7,199 nt of DNA, from the NCBI GenBank assembly GCA_946481625.1, contig CAMLOZ010000172.1:1-7199 (forward strand). The letters run 5' to 3'. The first letter of the stretch is position 1. Every line of letters begins with the position of its first letter. The notes under the pieces are model-generated. The model saw nothing but the letters and a program-made list of their open reading frames with translations, was not told the DNA's origin and made no database searches. Made by a program: the position numbers and the translations under genes. Of this stretch, positions 1 through 5,139 are shown piece by piece. This DNA is from an uncultured Haloferula sp. (GTDB lineage: Bacteria > Verrucomicrobiota > Verrucomicrobiae > Verrucomicrobiales > Akkermansiaceae).

Positions 1-1
1 G

Positions 2-106
2 CTCACGCCGGAGGATGTCGCCTGCGCAATCCTCACCATCCTGGACGCCCCTCCCCATGTGGAGATCGGGGATATCCTGCTGAGAAGTTCGGACCAAAGG
101 ATGTGA
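2..106 (+). CDS. Short-chain dehydrogenase/reductase, C-terminal fragment (5' end outside window)
   Basis: An open frame enters from the left edge and ends at TGA 104-106, giving 34 residues that begin LTPEDVACAIL and end SSDQRM. The pattern LTPEDVA...I/V..L..PPHVEI.D.L.R..DQ is the typical C-terminal end of classical NAD(P)-dependent short-chain dehydrogenases of the YdfG/serine 3-dehydrogenase type: a helix after the substrate loop, then the 'P.HV.I..(L/I).(I/M)RP..Q' strand. The Rossmann fold, Tyr-Lys catalytic pair and substrate loop all lie outside the window, so substrate and cofactor cannot be told. It converges on folC, whose stop lies 80 bp away. The family call rests only on this short tail and is therefore moderate. 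Confidence 0.65.
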   Translation, partial: LTPEDVACAILTILDAPPHVEIGDILLRSSDQRM

Positions 107-186
107 ATGGAGACGCTCGCGGAAATTGAAGAGTTCCGCCACCCCGGGAGCGCGCCCCGGTCAAGGTAAGTCGCCGTTGAACGTCT

Positions 187-1407
187 TCACTGCATGCTCG
201 GCTGGAAATTCCCGCCCTGCAGCCTCGCCTTGGCTTCCCCCACCAGGAAGAGCGAGCCGGCCACGAGGATCGGGCCTTCCGCGAGCATCGCGGCGTCGAA
301 GGCGGCATCGAAGCCGGTATGGCATTCGTACGGCGGGGCTCCGGCAGGCAAGCTCGCGGCAAGTTCCTCCGCAGGCAGGGCCCGCGGGGTATCGACCGGA
401 CAAAAGTGGATCCTTGACGCCACGGGAACGAGCAGGGCGAGGATGCCACTCACGTCCTTCGCAGCCACGGCGCTGAAAACGAGCACCGCCTTGCGGTCGC
501 AGTACTGTTCGCGCCAGGTATTCGCCAATACCTCGGCCCCCTGGGGGTTGTGTGCCCCGTCGAGGATCACCTCGCGCCCTGCATGGGAGAAGATCTCGAA
601 GCGTCCGGGCCAGCGGACCGTCGAGAGCCCGTGATGCACCACCCCGTAGTCGAGATGGATGCCCGCGGCGTGAAGACATTCCAGCGCGAGCGCGGCATTC
701 CAGCGCTGGTGGGCTCCCGGCAACGCGACCGGATAGCCTTCCAGCGGAGCCTCGATGAAGCGCAGCGGCGAGCGGCGTTCGTTCGCCTCTTTCTCCATGA
801 CACGTCGCACCCCGCTTTCCTGCGGCGCGCAGATGGCCGGCTTGCCCTCCACAAAGATCCCGGCCTTCTCGGCGGCGATCTGTTCGATCGTTTCGCCCAG
901 CCACTGCATGTGATCGAGACCTATTGGCGTGATGGCACAGACGTCCGCCGGTACCGCGGTGGTCGCATCGAGTCGTCCCCCCATGCCGGTCTCCAACACG
1001 ATGATCTCACAATCCCGCTCGCGGAACCAGCGCATCGCCAGCACCAGGGCGATCTCGAAGAAGGTCGGATGCGGGTCCAGCGTGGCGCAAAGCGCGCGCA
1101 ATTCCGTGAGCATCGCCGCGCAATCCTCCTCCGGGATTTCCACGCCCGAAACGCGGATCCGCTCGCGGAAATCGATGAGATGCGGCGAGGTGAAGAGGCC
1201 CGTGCGGTTCCCCGCGGCACGCGCCACCGCATCGATCATCGCGCAAGTACTACCCTTCCCGTTGGTCCCGGCCACATGGATGACCTTCACCCCGTGGTCC
1301 GGATAGGCCAGATACTCCTTGAGCAAGCGCCGCGGCCCGTCCAGCCCGAGCTTGATCCCGAAGAGCTGGGTGGAGAACAGCCAGTCGATGGATTCGGAGT
1401 AGGTCAT
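187..1407 (-). CDS. folC: Folylpolyglutamate synthase / dihydrofolate synthase (Mur ligase superfamily)
   Basis: Cytosolic ATP-dependent ligase that adds glutamate to reduced folates, and in many bacteria also to dihydropteroate; the sequence does not show whether this copy is bifunctional. It has 406 residues, a normal length. Visible motifs: P-loop GTNGKGS (47-53), FTSPHL (72-77), ETGMGGRLDATT (139-150), GLDHMQWLG (163-171), AAEKAGI (178-184, holding the lysine that is carbamylated in this superfamily), WPGRFE (266-271) and the C-domain DGAHNPQG (283-290). I chose ATG 1405-1407 because the family consensus begins there (MTYSESIDWLFS, matching the usual 'Y..a..yL' opening). The frame stays open to 1524, but the extra 39 codons overlap the toxin gene and look like nothing in the family. 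The start overlaps the toxin stop as ATGA and has no clear Shine-Dalgarno sequence, which suggests translation by re-initiation. Last gene of the minus-strand cluster. Confidence 0.96.
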   Translation of the reverse strand: MTYSESIDWLFSTQLFGIKLGLDGPRRLLKEYLAYPDHGVKVIHVAGTNGKGSTCAMIDAVARAAGNRTGLFTSPHLIDFRERIRVSGVEIPEEDCAAMLTELRALCATLDPHPTFFEIALVLAMRWFRERDCEIIVLETGMGGRLDATTAVPADVCAITPIGLDHMQWLGETIEQIAAEKAGIFVEGKPAICAPQESGVRRVMEKEANERRSPLRFIEAPLEGYPVALPGAHQRWNAALALECLHAAGIHLDYGVVHHGLSTVRWPGRFEIFSHAGREVILDGAHNPQGAEVLANTWREQYCDRKAVLVFSAVAAKDVSGILALLVPVASRIHFCPVDTPRALPAEELAASLPAGAPPYECHTGFDAAFDAAMLAEGPILVAGSLFLVGEAKARLQGGNFQPSMQ

Positions 1408-1718
1408 GGGGAGTCCGGGGGAAGGTTGCGACCCATTCCAAGCGACGGATGTAGCAATCGATGTCTCACGACGACGACCCAAATGGCCGAATTCTGCCGA
1501 TCGATCCGATGAACCACCGACCACGGCAGGGTCCTGAACAGGGCCTTCCGAAACAAGTCCCCCACGGGAAACCCGAACTCGGGATGCCTTGCGGGTTTTG
1601 CAACCACTCCTTCCAACTCCAACTCGAAGCGTCTCGCGGTGAGAGGGGACCTCTCCTCCAGGTAGGCAATAGTCTCCCGGACATCGCCAATCGCGTCTTC
1701 GATGTAGCGGATTTCCAT
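1404..1718 (-). CDS. Type II toxin-antitoxin system toxin, RelE/ParE superfamily
   Basis: A 104-residue protein, the usual size for RelE/ParE toxins. Seen in the sequence: an N-terminal strand (MEIRYIEDA), two helices with ETIAYLEERSPLTARRFE (15-32), the middle 'P.RHPEFGFPVG..FRKALFRTLPW' stretch (42-66) and the terminal strand pair ending VVVRHRLLHPSLGMGR (82-97), which matches the 'v.H.RR.P.YW..R' signature of the PF05016 family. Family members either cleave mRNA at the ribosome or poison gyrase; the sequence does not decide which. ATG 1716-1718 is preferred over an in-frame start at 1793, which would overlap the antitoxin. The antitoxin stop is 2 nt upstream, so the pair is translationally coupled. 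The toxin's TGA overlaps the folC ATG. Hand-counted GC is about 57% over 1561-1800, against about 67% in a stretch of accD, which fits acquisition by transfer. Activity is inferred. Confidence 0.85.
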   Translation of the reverse strand: MEIRYIEDAIGDVRETIAYLEERSPLTARRFELELEGVVAKPARHPEFGFPVGDLFRKALFRTLPWSVVHRIDRQNSAIWVVVVRHRLLHPSLGMGRNLPPDSP

Positions 1719-1720
1719 CC

Positions 1721-1933
1721 TCAACGTCGAAGCGACTTCATCAAGTCTTCGTGAGTCATCCAAGACCCGCCTGCTGACTCGAACTTGCTCCAACGCGCCT
1801 CAGCCAATTCGAGCAATTCCGCATCTTCGTCCGACTCCTGAACGCGGGAGAGAATCTCTTCGGCGACCGCCCTGCGTTCCGCGGGATCAAGCGCCATGAT
1901 CTTCTCAAGAAGCTCCATTCCCGTTTCACTCAT
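1721..1933 (-). CDS. Antitoxin, 'putative addiction module component' family (PF09720-like)
   Basis: A 70-residue acidic protein. The segment LDPAERRAVAEEILSRV (15-31), then an acidic linker, LAEARWSKFES (43-53) and the tail WMTHEDLMKSLRR (58-70) follow the layout of small antitoxins in PF09720 (a leading 'L..eER..la..LL.sl' helix, an 'aW..E...R...' helix and a closing '(i/p)..e(e/d)....lr' segment). Its partner is the RelE/ParE-like protein encoded directly downstream, and antitoxin-first order is the usual one. ATG 1931-1933 is chosen because homology begins near it; M6 (ATG ending at 1918) is an alternative. AGGTG lies just 2 nt before the ATG, too close for an ideal ribosome site. It follows accD by 41 nt. 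I see no DNA-binding domain, so autoregulation is not evident. Family call is good; neutralisation of the neighbour is inferred from context. Confidence 0.8.
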   Translation of the reverse strand: MSETGMELLEKIMALDPAERRAVAEEILSRVQESDEDAELLELAEARWSKFESAGGSWMTHEDLMKSLRR

Positions 1934-1974
1934 GGCACCTAAATAGCACGGTATTCCGACCGCGTCCATCCGCC

Positions 1975-2805
1975 TCACGCCGGCATCATGTAGCCGAGCA
2001 ACTGGGCCAGCTTGTCCCGCAGCTTCGTGCGCGGCACGATCGCATCGACCAGGCCGTGCTCGAGCATGAACTCGGCGGTCTGGAAGCCGGGCGGCAGGTT
2101 CTGGTGGGTCGTCTCCTTCACCACCCGCGGGCCGGCGAAACCGATCATGCACTTCGGCTCGGCGAGGTTGATGTCGCCGATGGTCGCGAAGGATGCGGTG
2201 ACCCCACCCGTGGTGGGATGGGTCATCACGGAAATGTAGGGCAGTCCGGCCTCCGAGAGACGGGCGAGCGCGCCGCAGGTCTTGGCCATCTGCATCAGCG
2301 AGAGCATGCCTTCCTGCATCCGCGCGCCGGAGGATGCGGACACGATCACCACGCCGCGCTTCTCGGCGATCGCCAGTTCCACCGCACGGGTGATCTTCTC
2401 ACCGACCACCGAGCCCATCGAACCGGCGAAAAACTTGAAATCCATCACCGCGATCATCGCGGGAGCGCCGCCGATGTTCAGGCGCCCGGTCACCACCGCA
2501 TCGTCGAGGCCGGTCTTCTCGCGCATGCCGCCGACTTTCTCGCGGTAGTTGGAGAACCCGAGCGGGTTGGCGGAAATCATCCCCTGCTCGGTCTCCGCGA
2601 AGCTGCCCGGATCAGCCAGCAGTTCGATCCGCTCGCGCGAATCCATCAGGAAGTGGTAGCCGCAGTGGTGACAGGTCTGCAGGTGCTGCTTGAGCTCCAG
2701 CTTGTGGAGCATGGCCCCGCAGTCGGGACATTTGGCCCAGAGGCCCTCCGGCATGTCATCGCGGCCGCGGCCGGGGCGGAGGGGTGGCTTGTTGAAGATG
2801 CCCAT
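1975..2805 (-). CDS. accD: Acetyl-CoA carboxylase carboxyltransferase subunit beta
   Basis: Beta subunit of the carboxyltransferase that moves the carboxyl group from carboxybiotin to acetyl-CoA, making malonyl-CoA for fatty acid synthesis; it works in the cytosol as an alpha2beta2 complex with AccA, which is not in the window. The 276 residues are typical. A four-cysteine zinc ribbon lies at C26-P-D-C29 and C45-H-H-C48. The crotonase-like core shows AGSMGSVVGEKI (127-138), SASSGARMQEG (156-166), THPTTGGVTASFA (195-207), GDINLAEP (210-217) and IGFAGPRVV (221-229). S159 stands where SASGGARMQE-type family members usually have glycine. ATG 2803-2805 gives the standard MGIF...K start; the frame is open further up to 2922 but that part overlaps comF. 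It follows comF by 19 nt and precedes the antitoxin by 41 nt. accD next to folC is a known bacterial arrangement; here the toxin-antitoxin pair separates them. Confidence 0.97.
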   Translation of the reverse strand: MGIFNKPPLRPGRGRDDMPEGLWAKCPDCGAMLHKLELKQHLQTCHHCGYHFLMDSRERIELLADPGSFAETEQGMISANPLGFSNYREKVGGMREKTGLDDAVVTGRLNIGGAPAMIAVMDFKFFAGSMGSVVGEKITRAVELAIAEKRGVVIVSASSGARMQEGMLSLMQMAKTCGALARLSEAGLPYISVMTHPTTGGVTASFATIGDINLAEPKCMIGFAGPRVVKETTHQNLPPGFQTAEFMLEHGLVDAIVPRTKLRDKLAQLLGYMMPA

Positions 2806-2824
2806 GGATTCGTGAGGCGCGACG

Positions 2825-3619
2825 CTAACCGCGCATGACAGTGACGACAACCACCTTTTGAACTCCTTCGCGGCGCAAGATGCGGGCACACTCCCCGGTG
2901 GTTGCGCCGGTGGTGAAAACATCGTCCACCAACAGGGCTCCGGCCGGGCGTTCCTTGAAGAAAGCCCGGCCGGCGCGGGAAATATCGAAGGCTCCGCGCA
3001 GGTTCTTCAGGCGCTGGGCCCGGCTCAGCCGCGTCTGGCTGTCCGTGCCGCGCCGCCGCAGCAGCCCCTTGAGCAAAGGTAGCCCGGTGAGGCGGGACAT
3101 CGGCAGGGCGATTTCCTCGGCCTGGTTGAAGTGCCGCCACAGCTTCCTGCGCCGGTGCAGGGGAACAGGGACCAGCGGCCATTTCCGGTCCAATGCCTCC
3201 AGCAGGCGCGGGTCCTCGTCGAAAGGACGGACCGCCAGACGGCCCAATTCCGGTGCCAGATGGATCCGGCGCTGGTATTTGAGCTGGTGGATCATGTCCA
3301 GAACCACCGGTTGATTCGCGATCGCCGGACGGGCGAACTCGAAGGCGAAGTCCAGATTCCGGCAGTTCGGGCACTCGAAATCCGTCTCGATCCGCCCGTC
3401 GAAGGGTTCGGCGCAGCGCAGGCAAAAGGGCGATTCCAGCGAGGGAATCGCTCCTTGGCAGGCCTCGCACAGAGAGCGGTCACCGGCGATCCCGGTCCCG
3501 CAGGCATGGCACACCGCAGGGAAAAGCAGGTCGAGCGCTCCGGACCACAGGCGGCTCAAGCCAGCGGCGCGAACCCTCTCTCCCGCCGCTTCAGCTACGG
3601 TAGTCCGCCACTTGTTCAC
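2825..3619 (-). CDS. ComF family phosphoribosyltransferase-like protein
   Basis: A 264-residue protein of the ComF/GntX family, linked to DNA uptake in competent bacteria; its exact reaction is unknown. The N-terminal part has two pairs of CxxC knuckles: C37/C40 with C51/C54, and C66/C69 with C83/C86, together likely holding zinc. The middle has the family signature PVPLHRRRKLWRHFNQAEEIA (151-171 region), with RHFNQ in place of the more usual RGFNQ. The C-terminal half is a type I phosphoribosyltransferase fold with the PRPP-binding loop LLVDDVFTTGATTGE (229-243). The listed start is GTG 3617-3619, overlapping the CPBP gene by 29 nt. It is uncertain: a purine-rich stretch GGGAGAGAGG inside the beginning of this frame lies 15 nt before a TTG at 3557-3559, so the protein may start about 20 residues later. 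Nineteen nt separate it from accD. Confidence 0.9.
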   Translation of the reverse strand: MNKWRTTVAEAAGERVRAAGLSRLWSGALDLLFPAVCHACGTGIAGDRSLCEACQGAIPSLESPFCLRCAEPFDGRIETDFECPNCRNLDFAFEFARPAIANQPVVLDMIHQLKYQRRIHLAPELGRLAVRPFDEDPRLLEALDRKWPLVPVPLHRRRKLWRHFNQAEEIALPMSRLTGLPLLKGLLRRRGTDSQTRLSRAQRLKNLRGAFDISRAGRAFFKERPAGALLVDDVFTTGATTGECARILRREGVQKVVVVTVMRG

Positions 3620-4655
3620 GTTCGCGGGTCATCGCGTGGACCAGGAATCCCGTGACGGCGATCACGGAGAGCGGCAGCAGCCCTTCCTTCAAAGTCTCCC
3701 CCACGAACCAGTGGAGTTCCCTGGGCAGCCCCGGCACGGGCCAGGTGGCCGCCTTGAAAACCTTCTCCCCGAAGACCCAGCCGAAATGCAGGCCCACCGG
3801 CAGCCACAGCGAGGCCGTGCGGTAGCGGGAATATGCCAGCACGATCCCCACTCCCGAAAGCACCAGGAAGGTGGAAACCATCGGCATGGGATCGGTAAAG
3901 CGCCCGAAAATCTTGCCCAGCAGGAAGAAGCCCGCGCCCGCCGACTCCGGGTCCGGAACGATCACCCCGACCGGCGGCGCCATGAAGTGCACGAAGGCGA
4001 AGAGGAAGGAGAGCAGCGCGATCGCCACCGGTGGCCGCATCGCCCGCAGGAAGATCCCCAAGAGCACGCCCCGGAACAAGACCTCCTCGATCAAGCTGAC
4101 CACCAGCGCGGCGGGCAGCGCCTTCCGCACCGCCTTGAGCCAGTCGATGCTCTCCACGAACTTGTTCGGCACGCCGCGCGCGGAGACCGGAGCATCGCGC
4201 CAGACGAAGCAGCCGGACTGGATCATCACCCAGCCGGAAAAAAGCAGAAGCCCGGCGGCGATGAAGAAGCCGGTCCCGAACTGGAGCCAGCCTTGCCGGT
4301 TGCGCTGCAGGGGCTGGCCGAGGTTCGACAGCACCGCATGGTCGGGCAAACGCAGCGACCAAGGCGTATCGCGGTAGGAACCCGGCGGGCGCCCCAGCCG
4401 GAGCCATCCCATCAGGGGAAACAACAGCACCACCGCGGACAAGAGGACCGCACGGTTGAAAAAGCGCGGGAAATCCGAGCGTCGTGCGGCATCCGCCACC
4501 GTCTCGATCATCCAGTTGCCGTCCTTCTCGGCGAAGACCTCCCCCAAGCCTTTGCCCATTTGATAGAGCCACGGCGCGGTCAGGGCACCGAGAAGCAGCA
4601 CGGCTGCCACATAGGCGAAGATTTTGAAGACATCGCTCTGCAAGCCGCGCCGCAC
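3591..4655 (-). CDS. CPBP family intramembrane glutamic endopeptidase
   Basis: A polytopic membrane protein of the CAAX-protease/bacteriocin-processing (CPBP, ABI) family. With a GTG start at 4653-4655 it has 354 residues. Hydrophobic segments are near 12-32, 69-87, 124-145, 178-202, 209-226, 260-276, 283-299 and 325-341. The catalytic motifs are EEVLFRG (190-196, the EExxxR motif) and FAFVH (219-223, FxxxH). A third motif, GLHFGWV (288-294), has V294 where an Asn is usual after H290. Substrate is unknown; relatives cleave prenylated proteins or peptides within the membrane. The start is doubtful: the frame stays open to an ATG at 4725-4727, but those extra 24 codons are mostly translated heptad-repeat DNA (spelling WNLELFTWDF), so I prefer GTG 4655. 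An ATT in TTCATTC just upstream is another possibility. Its stop overlaps the comF start, and it heads the minus-strand gene cluster. Confidence 0.87.
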   Translation of the reverse strand: MRRGLQSDVFKIFAYVAAVLLLGALTAPWLYQMGKGLGEVFAEKDGNWMIETVADAARRSDFPRFFNRAVLLSAVVLLFPLMGWLRLGRPPGSYRDTPWSLRLPDHAVLSNLGQPLQRNRQGWLQFGTGFFIAAGLLLFSGWVMIQSGCFVWRDAPVSARGVPNKFVESIDWLKAVRKALPAALVVSLIEEVLFRGVLLGIFLRAMRPPVAIALLSFLFAFVHFMAPPVGVIVPDPESAGAGFFLLGKIFGRFTDPMPMVSTFLVLSGVGIVLAYSRYRTASLWLPVGLHFGWVFGEKVFKAATWPVPGLPRELHWFVGETLKEGLLPLSVIAVTGFLVHAMTREREQVADYRS

Positions 4656-4663
4656 GGCATGGA

Positions 4664-4705
4664 GAATGAAGTCCCAAGTAAAAAGTTCCAAGTTCCAAGT
4701 TGGAA
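4664..4705 (-). repeat. Heptanucleotide repeat tract A (six TTNNNNC units)
   Basis: Read on the minus strand the tract is six contiguous 7-bp units: TTCCAAC, TTGGAAC, TTGGAAC, TTTTTAC, TTGGGAC, TTCATTC. Every unit begins TT and ends C, while the middle varies. A looser copy (TTGGAGT) lies just upstream at 4709-4715. The array points into the 5' end of the CPBP gene and ends 8 bp before its proposed GTG. Confidence 0.85.
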
Positions 4706-4763
4706 TAACTCCAAGGGAACACGTCATGCAGCCGTCGAGCCGCTACCTTGGAACTTGGAACTT
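4683..4763. repeat. Perfect 17-bp inverted repeat flanking the centre of the divergent spacer
   Basis: The arm at 4683-4699 (AAGTTCCAAGTTCCAAG) is exactly complementary to the arm at 4747-4763. The 47-nt loop contains a smaller hairpin, TTGGA at 4700-4704 with TCCAA at 4710-4714. It arises because two heptad arrays face each other. A transcript crossing the whole spacer in either direction could form a long stem. Confidence 0.85.
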
Positions 4764-4812
4764 CCCCCCATTGGCACTTGGCACTTCTGCCTTGGAACTT
4801 CAGGCTTCCGGC
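4748..4812 (+). repeat. Heptanucleotide repeat tract B (nine TTNNNNC units with one 2-nt interruption)
   Basis: Plus-strand units are TTGGAAC, TTGGAAC, TTCCCCC, then CA as an insertion, then TTGGCAC, TTGGCAC, TTCTGCC, TTGGAAC, TTCAGGC, TTCCGGC. The last unit ends at 4812, and the ATG of the small downstream gene begins at 4813. The consensus is TTGGMAC, with TT at positions 1-2 and C at position 7 invariant. Confidence 0.85.
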
Positions 4813-5061
4813 ATGGAGACCCACGAGTGGCGCGAGCGGACGGAAGAAGGACTGCGCTTCTGGCGCGCATCCCGCCACGCGAACCGCTGGGCCTTCCAAA
4901 CCACCCTCAAGACCGACCCCGACTGGACCCCGGTGGACCCGGTTCCCCGCGAGTTGTGGGCCGAGTTACGGGAAATCCTGTGGCGGAAATACCAGCGCAA
5001 GCGTTGCCCGTGGGAGTGGATCGAGGCGATCGACAAGATGCTCGCCGAAGAAGAAGGGTAG
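4813..5061 (+). CDS. Small hypothetical protein, 82 aa, Trp/Arg/Glu-rich
   Basis: I do not recognise a named family. The 82 residues start METHEWRERTEEGLRFWRA and end IDKMLAEEEG. It is soluble (no hydrophobic segment or signal peptide) and unusually rich in tryptophan (eight: positions 6, 17, 25, 36, 47, 53, 66 and 68) and arginine. Predicted layout from reading: an N-terminal helix, a short strand-like piece with DPDWTPVDPVP (33-43), a helix around ELWAELREILWRKYQRKR (45-62), then a closing helix WEWIEAIDKM (66-75). The compact, patterned composition looks like a genuine folded protein. It is the only complete plus-strand gene in the window and is divergent from the CPBP gene. The ATG at 4813 is chosen because upstream in-frame codons translate repeat DNA; tract B ends exactly at this ATG and no Shine-Dalgarno sequence is seen. 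Confidence 0.7.
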   Translation: METHEWRERTEEGLRFWRASRHANRWAFQTTLKTDPDWTPVDPVPRELWAELREILWRKYQRKRCPWEWIEAIDKMLAEEEG

Positions 5062-5066
5062 CCGGT

Positions 5067-5089
5067 CCGGCGCAAGCCCCGCTTGCCGG
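5067..5089. terminator. GC-rich hairpin between convergent genes, possible bidirectional terminator
   Basis: GCAAGC (5072-5077) and GCTTGC (5081-5086) form a 6-bp stem around a CCC loop; CCG (5067-5069) and CGG (5087-5089) extend it past a 2-nt bulge. It begins 6 bp after the stop of the small gene and lies 51 bp beyond the gspF stop. No T-run follows on either strand, so intrinsic termination is uncertain. The sequence GCCGGTCCG also occurs twice here (5061-5069 and 5085-5093). Confidence 0.35.
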
Positions 5090-5139
5090 TCCGCCCGGGT
5101 TCGAGGCCGTGCGCATGATCGGCCGGATCGCCAGCCTGC

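Noticed and set aside
144..160. Small hairpin CCGGG/CCCGG in the convergent dehydrogenase-folC gap
   Set aside because: Only 5 bp of stem with a 7-nt loop and no T-run on either strand; not enough to call a terminator.
107..169. Twenty-codon frame starting ATG directly after the dehydrogenase stop (TGAATG)
   Set aside because: Too short, no recognisable sequence, and no other support for translation.
161..904. Minus-strand frame of 247 codons, and the plus-strand frame 550-1512, both across folC
   Set aside because: Both are shadows of folC in a GC-rich gene; their translations lack conserved motifs.
1940..1968. Promoter-like pair before the antitoxin: TGGACG (1968-1963) and TATTTA (1945-1940), spacing 17 on the minus strand
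   Set aside because: Matches to the -35 and -10 consensus are weak, and the transcript would begin almost at the ATG. A separate module promoter is possible but not supported.
4664..4812. CRISPR array or transposon end
   Set aside because: Units are 7 bp and contiguous without spacers, there is no transposase or target duplication, and the inverted repeat is explained by two facing heptad arrays.
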